64,000 nucleotides of DNA, from assembly GCA_018127085.1 (NCBI GenBank), contig CM030722.1, positions 248,001-312,000 on the forward strand. The letters are read 5' to 3'. A model generated the notes under the pieces. It made no database searches and was not told where the DNA came from. It saw only the letters and a program-made list of their open reading frames with translations. The DNA is from Pneumocystis sp. 'macacae' (lineage: Eukaryota > Ascomycota > Pneumocystomycetes > Pneumocystales > Pneumocystaceae). The position numbers and the translations under genes are program-made. Of this stretch, positions 47,432-60,383 are shown piece by piece. How positions within the stretch are numbered: the stretch's first letter is position 1; the number at the start of each line of letters is the position of its first letter.

Positions 47432-50400
47432 ATGAGCACCCAAGAGAAGCTTGTTTCGGATGATCATGACATGGAAGATGTCTCCGAGCAAGACTTTGAA
47501 AGGATCAATGTTTTGTTGGATAGACTCGTGGCACAGCCGTTCCATTATGATTCACACATTGAATATATTAATTTGTTCAAAAAACATAACATGAAAGATG
47601 AATTAAAGAGTGCACGCGAAGCAATGCAGCTTTACTTTGCATTGACCGAAGGTATTCCGACAGACATCCATTCTTTCCCGACAGAGTTTTATATTCTTAG
47701 AAATGTGGACAGAGTGGTTGAATGACGAGGAAAAATCGGCATCAACGCTTGATGATAAGGTTTCCCTGTTAGACCTTTATGGCAAATCAGTCGAAGATTA
47801 TCTCTGTAAATTCAAAAATTATCTTATCTTTTTTTATAAAAAGTAATATCATAATAGCTATCAATCTCTGGAAGAAATACATGATTTACGTCAAAAATAA
47901 CGTAGAAATTGCATCTAAAAACGGTGATCTTGAGCTTGCAGAAATATTTAATTACAATCTTCTTGAAGATATATATCTTCAAGCATGCTCGGTTACCAAG
48001 TATCATATTTCACAAGTAATATATATATAAATTATCTTTGTATAATCTTGATCGTCTTAGAGCCACGAAATATGGTCTATTTATAAAGATTACAAAAGAG
48101 GATTATTAGAGGAAAATTCGAGGTATTATTCATTCATTAAATATTTTAACTATTTATTTATTAGTTTTGAAAATATTCAACATGTAAAACAAATTTACAT
48201 AGAAAGACTGGGAGTCCCTCATTTAGGTACTTTACCTTAAGACGAAAAATAAAACATATAATTGATTGGCCTTTAGGAATGGAAGAATGTTTTTCTGATT
48301 TTTCTAACTTTATAACTAATTACGATAATTCCAATTATGAAGAGACTATGATTGCTGCAAACAAAATATATAATTCCGCATTGGTAAAATACCAAGCAAG
48401 GGATTTCCATGAAATCCAGCTTTTACAATCCAATTACACATATGAACAGTTTATTAAATATCTAGAATGGGAGTTGCATCAAAAACCTCAAGAAATAGAA
48501 CTAATATGCACATTGTTTGAAAGAATACTTAAATCTTATCCATTATCTGCTGAAATTTGGGAAAATTACGTCCAATTTATGGTAATCTGATCTACTATTT
48601 TTCTTTGTAATACTAATAGATAGGTTGAAAAATCAGTTTATACTAAAATAAATGAAAAATTCCTTCAAAGATCCATTAAAAACTATCCATGGAGTGGAAT
48701 ACTATGGAAATACTATATATATATCCTTGAACACAATAATTTTCCTTCACAAGAAATATGTGCAGTTAAAGATCGTTCAATAAGCTCAGGAACCCTTTTT
48801 CATGATATAAATGAATTTGTAAAAGTTCTAGAGGCTTGGTGCGGTTACTGTAAACGTAAAATTACTCAGTGGAATAGTAATAATGAAGAAGTACAATATG
48901 CTATAACAGAACTCCGAACATCAATTAAACTAATTAAAAATAGTATGAATTTAAAATAACAAATAATTAAACTCATCTCTCTAGTATTTAAAACAAATGA
49001 CAAGCAGCAAAGACTCGAAAAAATGCTAATTTTTATACTCACAAAACTAGGAAATATAGATGAAGCACGTAAAATCTGGAAAGATATATTAAAAATTCAT
49101 ATGACAGAAACAAGATATTGGTTACAATATTTTATATGGGAAAGGTATTTTATGGCCATTTTCCGTAGAATATCTAATATATTAGACATTATGGAGAAAT
49201 AAATAATGCAATAAATATATTAAAAAACGCCAGTTTAAAACATTTGGATTTTCCTGAATTAGTTTTTGATATATATAGAGATTTTGTTATAGAAGAAGGA
49301 ACGTTAGAATCACTAGAAAAAGCAGAAACAATTATACATAAAAGAATAAAAAATATACAACGAATAAAGGAAAAGGTAATTTTAATTTTTAATGAAGTAT
49401 AAATAACTCTTTTTAGGAATTGATAAATATTCAAGTTGAAGAAAATCAACCACATCAAGAATTAGAAATGAATCTTGAGAAAACTTTTAATCATACTGAC
49501 AAAAATCAAAAAAAAAATGAAGATAAAATTAAACGGTAATTATATATTTATTATCATTGCAAATTGTTTATTTTGAATAGAAATAGAGAAAACACTACTA
49601 TTAGAGTATCAGGACTACCAAAAGAAGTATCTGTAAAACAGTTACATAATTTTTTTCATGGAGTAAATTCTTTAAAACATTACATAATTTATTTTAATTA
49701 ATATAGTGTGGAACAATTATAAATACAAAGATTTTAGAAGAAACGTCCAATGATTCTTCAACAGCTTTCATAGAATTTGCTGATTTGGTTTATCTTTTTA
49801 CTTAATTATCTATTATTTACTTTTTTAAGGAAGATGCAAAAAGCGCTTTAACAAAAAACTACAAAAAACTGGATCAAAATGAAGTATTAGTTGAACTAGC
49901 TACTGAAACAACGCTATGGGTAACAAACTTTCCACCATCAGCAGATGAAAAATTTATTCATAAGCTCTTCGAAAAGGTTTGTTATAAATAAATTTCTTTA
50001 TTTGATTTATATGTCTAGTATGGTGATGTCGTTGAAGTTCGTTTCCCAAGTCTACGTTATAATTCACGCAGAAGATTTTGTTATGTTCAAATGAAATATC
50101 CAGTATTTATAAATATGCATTTGTATGTATTCGGATTCTAAAATACAATTTGTAGGAACAAGCTTTAGCTTCTCTTTCTTTACATGGCGAAACTTTTGAA
50201 AAAAAATATAAACTTATAGTTAATATATCAGATTCATCAAAAAAAGAAAACAGGAAAGAAGCAACGTAAAAATAATTTCCTGCTTTTTTTTCTATGTTAA
50301 AAACAATAGTTCAGAAGGAAGAGAAATTATTATATCCAATATTTCACATGAATCAACTGAAAGTGACTTAATAGATTTATTTTCGGAATATGGGACTATT

Positions 50401-51219
50401 GAAAGTGTACGACTTATTAGAGAAAAAAATTCAGAACGTCATAAAGGTTTTTGCTATATGATTTATTCTACAACAGAACAAGCTCTATCCGCCTTGAATG
50501 CTAACAAACAAGAACTTCACTCAAACATAATATCAGTAAAAATTGTAAAAGTAAAAAACAAAAACCTACTTGAAGAAAAAGAGGGCAACACGAATACATT
50601 TTCCTTAGAAGATTCAAACTCTGAAAAAAAAGATAATCATGGTTTACACTTTCATGATATCAAAAATAGATCTCTCGGTATTTTATATCTTCCGGATACA
50701 GTTAATCAGACAAGAATTGAGGATGTGTTTAAAGCCTATGGGGATATTAGCAAAATTGAACTAAGACCTGATCATCAAGGTGCAATTGTTCAATATAAGA
50801 ACGCATCGGTAAAAATTCAAGCCATACTACAATCCTAAAAATCAAACTTACCTTTCTTAGGACGCAGGAAAAGCAGCTATGGCATTAGATGGATATACTT
50901 TTTCGGATAAAAAAATACGTATTGTTACGGTTGAAACATTGTTACAACATAAACCCAAAAAGTAATAACTCTTTTTCTTTAAATTACTCTAACTTTTTTA
51001 AAAAGAGAGCCATTGCCAGATCAGAATCTCATTGCTCCAAAAATAAATGATCCAAGAGCAAGACGGGAAAGACTTTCTATAACTGAAAAAAATACATTAT
51101 CGAGAAAACGGCTTAAAATATCTAATGATAATGATTCAATGCAAACAGAACAAATATCTACAGGACATACACCACTTAGTAACGCTGATTTTAGAAATAT
51201 ATTTTTACATAAATCATAA
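47432..51219 (+). CDS. PRP24: U6 snRNP recycling factor Prp24/SART3
   Basis: Start ATG at 47432 ([20 protein letters not shown]), stop at 51217. The N-terminal half is HAT repeats ([24 protein letters not shown]-like [75 protein letters not shown]). Several RRMs follow: [81 protein letters not shown] Lsm-contacting C-terminal tail ends [13 protein letters not shown], the family's terminal motif. It anneals U4 and U6 snRNAs after splicing. The first exon is GC-richer than the rest, marking the right edge of island B. About 20 short introns. Confidence 0.93.
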
Positions 51220-51306
51220 AATTATTTTTTATACGTACGATTTCTGATCACCGAGTTAGTACTTTATAAATCGGGATGTTTTCAAAAATCAAAAATAAAT
51301 ACATTA

Positions 51307-52616
51307 ATGGAGAAAAAAGCATCCAATATTAAGGAAAATGCCTCAGCAAAACGTCCTCAACCTTGTACTCGACTGAAAGTTGTTATCCGATATTTACCTC
51401 CTGATCTTTCAGAAGAAACGTTTAAAGAACTAGTCAAAGAATGGACGGATGAAGAACGCGTTGAATGGTCATCGTTTTATCCAGGAAAAGTATCGTCCAA
51501 GTAAGATTTATAGTACTTTATTTTGAGATATTAAATTTGGTTTTAGTCGAAATAAAAATGATAAATATGCGAGGGCATATATTAAATTTAAATCACCAGA
51601 AGCATTGTTTGCGTTTCATAAAGGTTTTGGAGCTCATTTATTTTCAGATGAGAAAAGTTAGAAGCATATTTTTGAATATAAATAAAATTAATAATGATTA
51701 GGTAAAGGGCAACGAGTACTTGTTGAATTCGCACCATTCCAAAAAGTTCCTCGATTAGAAAGACAAAAACACGATGCTAGACAAGGAACAATTGATGATG
51801 GTATGTAGGGCTTTTTTTAGAAACCTTTTTATAAAATATTTTTAGACGCAGAATTTATAGCTTTTCAGGAAACATTAAAAAATACAAATAAAAACCCAGA
51901 GGAGGAAGCACAAAATAAAAAAGACGAAGGTTTGTGTAACTTTTAAACGCAGAATTAGTTGAAATAGTATATTAGATGATATGGCGCCTATCGGTGCAAT
52001 TACTCCATTAATTGAATATTTAAGAGTACAAAAAGAGACATCTACTTTGAAATCTAAGCAACACCAAAGAAAATACGCATTAGAGAAGAAGGCTTCTGCG
52101 CAAACGAAAGCAGATGTAATAACATCACAAATTAAACCACACGGAAGTTTTGGCTTTACAAGGAAGTTCAATAAAAATAAATCTCAAGAACTGGAAAGCC
52201 CAGATGCGAGAAAAGAGAGCTCTATGCATCCAGAAGAACTTTTTACAAGGAAAACTAACTCTTATAAAAGGGTTTACAAAAATCCATTGAAAAAAGATTC
52301 TTCACCAGCAACTAATTCATCTATTAAAATCCTTAAGCCATCTAACAGAGAGAGACCGTCTATCTCGAATGTATTTAACAGGGAAAAGAAACAAGATTCC
52401 TCCCAACCAACGAAGAAGACCGAGTTCATAAGCGGTTCTACAAATAAAACTGAAAATGAGCCTAAGAAAATAATTAAGAAACATGACTATGCAAAACAAC
52501 CATTGAACAAAGAATCAAAAAGTAATACAGAATCATTTAATAAGCCAAGCACATTTCGTGAAAAAAGTGATCATTATTCTAGAAGAAATTATAAGAATAA
52601 GAATATACAAGAATAA
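51307..52616 (+). CDS. UPF3: Nonsense-mediated decay factor Upf3
   Basis: Start ATG at 51307, stop TAA at 52614. The Smg4/UPF3 RNP-like domain opens CTRLKVVIRYLPPDLSEETF, continues VEWSSFYPGKVSS, RAYIKFKSPEALFAFHKGFG, VLVEFAPFQKVPRLERQKHD, then GTIDDDAEFIAFQETL. Downstream is APIGAITPLIEYLRVQKET and a Lys/Ser-rich disordered tail. The order matches Upf3, which bridges Upf2 to the NMD machinery. Only 87 nt after the PRP24 stop. Four or five short introns. Confidence 0.93.
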
Positions 52617-53179
52617 AGACATTTTACAAAATATATTAACTATTCATTCAAAGGAAAACAATTGCAGTATGCGAATTTGTCATTTATCTTAGAAACAAGT
52701 TAACATACTAAACTTGAAACATATTTATTCAGTTTTAAATGAATTGAAAAAAACTTGTTTTTGATGTTAAAAATAAATGATATTCTATGAATATCTATTA
52801 ATGATTTCCTAGTAATCTTATATAATTTTATTCGAAATTTACAAAAATAATACTATTTAATGGCTTTCGAATTATTTTTTATCAATATTATTTTGAAATA
52901 TTATTTTAAAAACTATTATTAGAAATAGTTAAAATCAAATTTTATTTGAAGCAAACTATTATTTTCGTATTATTACTTATTAAATTGAGATACAAGTTTA
53001 ATTTAAATATCATTACTAAACATAAATTTTTCAAATTGTTTATTATATATGTGTACAAAAATTATTTTCAGTGGAAATTTAATTTCATTTTTATTAAATT
53101 TTTATATAATTAACAAAAAATAATTTCTATTTATATCAACCTATTTAAATACTATAAAATGAAGGCGCTTCGCTGTCAA
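52617..53179. other. AT-rich spacer between UPF3 and tRNA-Val
   Basis: 563 nt, extremely AT-rich. Nothing recognised except the 5' flank of the tRNA gene. Confidence 0.6.
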
Positions 53180-53252
53180 GCACGTATGATGTAGTGGTTA
53201 TCATATTCGCTTTACGCGCGAGAGGTCCTCGGTTCGATCCCGAGTACGTGCA
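53180..53252 (+). tRNA. tRNA-Val (anticodon UAC)
   Basis: 73-nt cloverleaf. The 7-bp acceptor stem is GCACGTA with TACGTGC, discriminator A. The D-arm is TGATGTAGTGGTTATCA. The anticodon stem TTCGC/GCGAG encloses the loop TTTACGC, giving anticodon TAC at 34-36 (valine GUA codons). The T-arm is CTCGGTTCGATCCCGAG with an intact B box (GGTTCGATCC). No intron. A TTTT tract begins two bases after the 3' end, as expected for Pol III termination. Confidence 0.95.
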
Positions 53253-54239
53253 TTTTACAATCCATAGATTATGTAGAGGTATTCTACTTAATTCAAGAAC
53301 ATTCTTGTAAAAAATCAAAATAAAGCGGACTTTTTATAAAACCTAAAATAACAGTATTAAATACCAAGATTTTAAAAGGTATATAAGATGTTAATATAAA
53401 TAAATTATAATAGTAAATTTTGAAAATGAGAAGATTAATATATTTATAATATTTTATTGTAATCAATAATTATGTCCAAGAAAAATTATACTAATAAAAT
53501 GCACAAAAACAAATATATACTAAGATACTCCAAAAATAAATATGAATATTAAAACTGCTCATATATTAATAAATAATTCATTATGTTCAAAATATCACCT
53601 CATTAAAATAGATCTAAAAAGTCTAACCTCAAACAATAAAATAACTCAATAATAACTAAATATATATAGGATTGCATATAACAACTAAATACTATACAAA
53701 CGTATTTAAAAAACGCTAAGAAATGAACTAAGTAAAAATATGTTTCAAGAATATTCAAATAATATTCAAAAAATATTCAAAAAATTAATAAAAATTCCTA
53801 AATCTTAGTATAAAACAATTTTTATATGATTCTAATATAAATAAGATTATTAATATATCTTTAAAAACTATTTAGAGGGATCCAGCGTAATATTAAGACT
53901 ATTTAAAGGACCTTGTACAGTATTTTTTTTCAATGTGGACAATATTATCAGATTTTCTTAACAAAAAACTAGTATCAAAAATTAACTAGAAGATACTTAA
54001 TTAGCAGTATTTTCATAATATAATAGATAATCTCCAAAAAATCCAACTATATCTTTATTACATCCAAATGAAGTATTAAACTTTTCAGAATTTATGATAG
54101 AAATACAGAAATTTGCAAGTGATCCCAACAATCAGATTAGGATCAAAGAATACTGAAGAATTTAATCCAATTTAAATAAAAACAACAAAATTGAACAAAA
54201 AGATAATATTTTTTTTGAAAAAAGCTTAAAAAGCTTCAT
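53253..54239. other. AT-rich spacer downstream of tRNA-Val
   Basis: About 1 kb of AT-rich DNA. A repeated ATATTCAAA(T/A) string (53749-53783) is the only local structure. Weak minus-strand traces near 54100-54180 may be the C-terminal end of the kinase relic that follows. No intact gene. Confidence 0.5.
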
Positions 54240-54980
54240 CAAGAATAAAAGATACTTACTTCCAAGGATTACATTTGCAAATTAAATTCATTAATATAAC
54301 ACCCAGTGATAAAAGATCACTTAAGAGAAATAGATAATATGAAGAGTTTACATTTCATTTAAACCATTCTAATAAGAGTTAAATAATAAAAAAGTAAATA
54401 AAAAGAAAAGTATAAGGCAAAACAACAGGAAAACAATACAAAACATACCAGATAACATGCAGAATACCGAACCACTCCCAAATTCTATACTATAAATATA
54501 AATAGCTTCAAATTTAAAATCAGTTAATTTAATAGTTTTATATTTCCTTATTTAAGATCATAATAATAAATTCTCAAAGAATAACAATATTCATCAACAA
54601 CATCAATCGCTTGCAAAAAATATTTTAATCAAAGCATTACTTCTATAATATCAGTTCCTCTATGTAATAATTGTAAAAAGATCATCTTCTGTAGAATATT
54701 CCATTACAACACAACATTACAATGAGTCTAGAACCTTATTTATAGAAACAATATACAAATGAAACTGGATCCGCAAATATAACATTATATGGATCTACTA
54801 GAAAATACACTACTCTATGTGAAACTTATACCTAAAATATTCATAGTTTTAAAACAATAATTAAGAATAAAATCAGCCTTAAATTCAAGAAACAGTAACA
54901 TCATATAAAAATTAGCAGAAAAACTTAAAAACATTTTACTCCTAAGTCCTTATTCACTGCCCTGTCATATCCCCAGAGAT
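54240..54980 (-). pseudogene. Decayed Ran1/Ksp1-type protein kinase
   Basis: Reading the minus strand from 54980 downward, kinase subdomains occur in order with stops and frame changes. YRA-like AVNKDLGVKC comes first; then VVMEYSTEDDLFTIIT (54673-54720), FLQAIDVVDEYCYSLRIYYY followed by D-L-K (about 54560-54630), TIKLTDFKFEAIYIYSIEFG, SGSVFCM (about 54455-54540), and SDLLSLGVILMNLICKCNPW (about 54258-54325). These match 'IVxEYCxxGDLFTxIT', 'FLQxIDAVxYCHSxGIYHRDLKPENI', 'DFGLAT..S.EFGCGS' and 'SDVWSLGVILxNLxCxRNPW' of the Ran1/Pat1-Ksp1 family. HRD reads YYD and DFG reads DFK, with an in-frame stop after DLK. It is a dead copy. Confidence 0.8.
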
Positions 54981-55691
54981 ATTACCTAAATCTTAAACAA
55001 TAGAGCATAATTCTATTAAGAAGACACAAAAAAAGCATTAAAAGGTGTTTAAAACACTAGATTAAATTCTAATATATAATCATAATTAAATTATATATTT
55101 AAATAGTATTAAAACATCATAAATAGTTTTTAAAAGTAACTGAAAAATAAAGCTGAATTAAAAATTAAAACAGAATTAAAACAAAACCAAAATACAACTA
55201 AAACAAATACAAAAGATACACAAAACATTACAAAAACGCTGCTAAAATAACAATAAAAATCAATAAAATTAGCAGTAATATTAATATAGGAGACAGAGAA
55301 TTTGCAAATGACACAAAGTAATTTTATAGCACCAACTATCTGAATAACTTTAGTCTTTTTTATAAAAAAATAACATCAAAAACAAAAAACAATTATAAAC
55401 ATTAAATCTTAATAATCATCTATTAAAAAATTTTAATAAATTTATATAGTAAACACAATTGAAACAAAGATACAAAAATAAAACAAAGTAAATCAAATTA
55501 TATAAAAATAAGGGACATGTAAATATACAAATCTATAGATGTATATAACAATCTGAATTGATAGATATAGATACATATTTATACCAGATACATCAGTAAA
55601 TTATATATTAGTTCAATATAATATACACATATATAGATGCATGCATCTCTGAATATAAGATAAATATAATAAAAAAAGAAGCACTTAATGA
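54981..55691. other. AT-rich spacer upstream of the RMI1 3' end
   Basis: About 700 nt of AT-rich DNA with repeated AAAACAAATACAAAAG-like strings (55190-55260). No gene or RNA recognised. Confidence 0.5.
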
Positions 55692-56432
55692 CTACGTATT
55701 TTCCATATTCTTAGAATTTTTATTAAGTTCGTATCTTAATTGATAACTAAGTCCACGAGGAAAATAATTTTGATTCAATTCAAAAACATGTCCACCTAAA
55801 AAGGAAAAATTTAAAGGATCCAAAATAAGAACTCCTCTAAGAACAAGAACATTTTTAAGTAATATCTACTTATACGTTTTTTTTTTTAAATATTAAACAA
55901 AAACAGATATATTTACCTTAGATCCAAGATTCATTTTTAAACTAATGTCTTCTATTGATTTATATTCAATTGCCCATATACAAAGACCAGATGCATCTTC
56001 AAGCATTAGTTTAATCATTTTTTTCGTAGTTGTAGATTTTTTATTATCATCTATCAAATCACCATCTTCTATTGAATCATCATCTTTTATACTATCAAGT
56101 GATTTTACACAACCAGAATCATCAAATTGTTCTAAATATTCTAACTGTTTTAATATACTCATTCCAATATCTTGAACCTGTATAACTTGTAAACAATATG
56201 GACCAGGTAATATATGATTATGCAAATCCAATACGTTTTCAGGCAAACATGATTTAGATGTTAATGTTGTTTTAATATCTGAATTCAAAAATAAATACAT
56301 TATTTGTTGTTCTAATTGTTCATTATTAGAAAAAATATGCTTTTGCAACATTTGCTCAATCCAAGTTAAATGTACATATAAAAATTTATTTGAAAAAAAT
56401 GTTAACAATTTTTCAGTTTCTAAATCAACCAT
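55692..56432 (-). CDS. RMI1: RecQ-mediated genome instability protein Rmi1
   Basis: Start ATG at 56432 (MVDLETEKLLTFFSNKFLYV), stop at 55692. N-terminal helical part, then an OB-fold: LPGPYCLQVIQVQDIGMSIL, KKMIKLMLEDASGLCIWAIE, YKSIEDISLKMNLGSK, and after an intron VLVLRGVLILDPLNFSFLGG, HVFELNQNYFPRGLSYQLR. The 'LGSKxxVxxVxVxRGVLLLxPxNxxxLGG' series is the Rmi1 signature. An acidic insertion (SIKDDDSIEDGDLIDDNKKS) splits the OB-fold. Rmi1 works with Sgs1/BLM and Top3 to dissolve Holliday junctions. Confidence 0.9.
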
Positions 56433-56879
56433 TTAAATTTTCTATTCATAGTTTCATCAAAATATTTTCATATGTTTTTAATCTTTTAAAAGATCGAAAA
56501 TAACGAAACTTTAAGATTCAATAATTTTCTTTTATATATTATTTATTTTTATATATTTTTTAAAAAAAAAACTTTATAAGATTTACACAATTCTTTACAC
56601 AAAGCAAATATACTATTTATCTAGTTCCAAATAATCAAAAACTTTAGAAAGTAAATAATAAATCTATACTCATATCACTTAATAAAATTCATTGAAATGA
56701 TAAAGGTATTCTAAACAATTTGTAAATAATATATTATAAAGCCGTAAACAAAAAATAATACTCAAAGAATATCTATTAAAGATATAATAGACACTTTCAG
56801 TTTTTTTATACCATACCGTCTTTTTAATTATCGTTTTTTTTTTACAAATAAATATTGTGATAAAAATAATTATTTTTAA
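56433..56879. other. Spacer between RMI1 and the KIN4-type kinase
   Basis: 447 nt of AT-rich DNA; contains the 3' end region of the kinase gene and the RMI1 promoter. No specific motif recognised. Confidence 0.5.
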
Positions 56880-59261
56880 TCATGTCACATCTTTATTTTT
56901 TCGCCTTCTTGTAAACCATTCCATTACACGGGCAGTACCATTATTTTTTTCATTTATATTATTCATGAATAATTTCTTTTGTTTTGATACTTTAGATGAT
57001 TTATCTTTTGTATTCAATTTAGATATGGTTTCTGATTCAGTATGGATTAATAAATCTGTATGAGCAACATGTGATGTATTTTTGTTATTTTTACCAACGG
57101 ATAAACTACGTGAATTATGTGAATTGCCATTCCATATTCTTCCAAAGAATCGTTCTGCACCAATAGAAATACTATTTGATCCACGTTTATGAGTATTAAC
57201 TACTTTTTCTCTAACATGTTTATTCTCAGACGATAATGCTCCTGATCGAGTGTCCATACTCAGCGGCGGAGTATATTTTATAGATTTTGAAGATTCAGCA
57301 TTCTTAGAAGCAACGGGTATAGGTAATAATGAAGGTGCAACTCGCGATGTATGCATATCATTTTTTTCATGTAAAGAATTAGCCTTTGAAGATGTAAAAT
57401 TTGTCATCGGTATAAAGGTAGTATTTCGCTTAACCTGATTATTATATCCATTTGTATGCAAAGAATGCAATAAATTTGCACTCGAGTCATTAAAAATACC
57501 AATAGGAGATTGATAACTTGTAGGTCGAGGCTTTTTAAGGGGTACAGGCAACTTATTTAATTGCGATGTTGCAGAAACTTTTGTTAACCCTTTAGCAGAT
57601 AACGTTTTATTGTTTTCAAAAACAGGCTTAAGAACCGATAATGAACTATAAGCAAAATCATGACATGTTTCATTTTGAATTGTAGATGAAGAAATATCTA
57701 AAGAAGACATCATATTGTTAAGATCATCATTAACAGAATTACGTTTCAAATAGCAATTTTGATCAATAATAGAATGTTTAAGATTTTGTGCTTGTTGCTG
57801 TGCATAATCTATGTGTACAGTATGACGTTTATTTTTATTTGATATAGGTGAAATTTGCTGTCCTCTAGATATATATCCCAAAAATGAACCAGAATTAGTA
57901 CTATAACCATGTTTTTCAGAACTAGCTCTCAAATTAGACTTCGGTTGAGACATAATATTAGAAGATAAATGTCCTTTATCATATGAAGCATTAAATGTAG
58001 ACGCCTCAGCAGTATCAATAGCAATATCAAATAAATCTACATGATGAATTAACCAAGGATGTATTGTAATGTCCTGCAATGAAGCACGTCGCTTAGGATC
58101 CGGAACAAGAAGTCTCTTTAAAAGGTCTCGAGCAAGAGCAGAAACATATTCAGGAAATGTAAGGGGTGTATTAATAATATATTTATATAACAAATTTATG
58201 TTATCTCCATCAGGATTATTTGGGTCATCATCAAAAGGAAGATATCCAGCAAGCATGGCATACTAAACATAAATTATAAAGGAATAAAAACAAAATACCA
58301 AAGTTACCAAAATAACACCACAACTCCAGACATCTACTTTTCTACCAACATAGCAACCATCACCAATAACCAATTCTGGTGCAGCATAACAAGGACTACC
58401 ACAACTAGTTTGCATAAGATCACTTTTTTTTAACGACTTTCCATCAAAACAGTCTATGTCACTAAAAGAATTTAAATTATCTCCAACATCAAAAACATTA
58501 GCAAATCCGAAGTCAGTAACAATAATATTTTTATTCCTATCAAGTAATAGGTTTTCCTTTTCAACAATTAATAAAAAATCATTTAAAATAGAAAACTAAC
58601 TAATTTCAGATCACGATGTACTATTCCTTTTTTATGAAGATAAAGTACACCACTGATGAGTTGTGCAAAAAGCTTAGAAGCAACATTATCTTTAAGATAC
58701 CGATGAAGAAGAATAAAGTCAAAAAGCTCGCCGCCTTATCAAAGCAAAAATTAATGAAAAATTTAACAAAACGATGGAAAATACCACTAGCATATTCCAA
58801 TATAATACCTACATATCGACTTGTTTCTATCACATCAAAAAGTCTAACAATGTTTGGATGGCAAACACGTTGCAATATATATATTTCGCGTTTAATCTTA
58901 TTTAGACGTGTGCGTGAACCATTAATTGAATCTTTCCGAATAAGTTTAATTGCTACCTAGAAGATGTATTAGAGTCAAATAAAAAACATAAATTAATAAA
59001 TACTTCGACATCTGGTCGAGATGAACCATCATATGTTTGTAAAAACTTCTTTCTTGGCCATCCCAGCTTAACTTTTCCAAATTCACCCTCACCGAGAGTC
59101 TGCCCTAAAATATAGTCTCCAAAACGTGTTTCATGCAATTCGGTATTTATTTTGCAGTCTAAGTTACTGGATGAATGAAAATGATCGCCCTTAAACTGCT
59201 GGTTTTGGAGTGAAGAAGTTCTAGGGGGCGGCAAAGGCAATTGTCGCAATACTGCCGTCAT
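56880..59261 (-). CDS. KIN4/Ppk1-type Ser/Thr protein kinase
   Basis: Start ATG at 59261 ([20 protein letters not shown]), stop at 56880. The kinase domain is complete: Gly-loop [47 protein letters not shown], the catalytic loop [67 protein letters not shown], and [19 protein letters not shown]. That last insertion, with '[20 protein letters not shown]', is characteristic of fungal Kin4-like kinases (spindle-position checkpoint in yeast, Ppk1 in fission yeast). A long disordered Ser-rich tail ends [17 protein letters not shown], also typical. Introns interrupt the N-terminal lobe. All catalytic residues are intact. Confidence 0.9.
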
Positions 59262-60383
59262 CCTTATGAACAGATAAGTGTTTCCAAAGACAATATTCTA
59301 ATGCAATAAAATAATACTCTTAAAAGCTAAAAAGCAGCTGAAAAACACCAACAAAAATGCTTGTATAAAGTCCTATTCCTTATGTTCTTAGTTAATAGAA
59401 ACGGCAGATTGTTTATTTGTAGATAAAATGTATATATCAATTCTCGAAAAAATTCAAGTATAGTGCTTAAAAAGTACCCGCTTTCAACAGAAAAGACGTA
59501 ATTCGTATATAAAAACACACTTAGACACTCAAACCCAGAATTATCACAAAAATAGGTATAAACAATAACTCAAAAACACACAGTTTTGTGTTCAAATAAA
59601 TCGTTCGTAATAAATCTAAAGACACGAATGCGCCAAAAAATACAAAAAGCAAACGAAATACGTTTTACTTGTATTTATCAACTGCTTTCTTCCCTACAAA
59701 CCCCTTATCTTGCTTCGTTATATGGATTGCTAACCATCGCGCAAAAGGAGACGAAAATCGAGATAAACAAAACAAACCCCACAATAAGTTAGGAGAATCA
59801 AAAATAACAAACACGCAAGAAAACACTGCAAATCAAGGAAAAACAGCTACACAATCGGAAAAGACTAATAGGCAGCTCAAATACAGACACAGAAACAAGG
59901 TAAACAAGGGTTGCCACAGCAACAAGCAGAAACCCCACAGCAAGGAGAGCATAGCAAGAGCGGAAAACATCAATCGTAAGAAAAGCTAGTATTATATATA
60001 TCAAAACCACGTCTCCAAATTAAAACTAAACGACATACAACCCAAATTAAATCAGATTCAAGTATAAAAATAAAAATCCAACAATTTATACTCGTAAAGC
60101 ACAAATACAAAGATAACAATTAACTCTTAACCCTAACTAAAACCGGATCACTGTAATTAAATGGCATCCTAAAAGACGAATAAAATACCTCGTAAGACGA
60201 CGTTTAAAACATGGATAAACTATTCCGCAAAGCCTTTTCCCGGGCCCACACCCCATGACCCATCAGAAACAGTAATCTACCAGCCACAGCCATACGCCAA
60301 CCTTCTTAACAGAACAAAACCAAAACACAAGCACCAAATCCAAAACGAACCCCAAAAAGGAAAGAAACCTGCGCAACACGCGG
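59262..60383. promoter_or_regulatory. Kinase promoter / SFP1 3' flank with telobox
   Basis: 1.1 kb between the kinase start and the SFP1 stop. Composition becomes GC-richer from about 60230 rightwards (edge of island C). A telobox AACCCTAACT lies at 60129-60138. Short open frames here have no family resemblance and are treated as noncoding. Confidence 0.45.
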
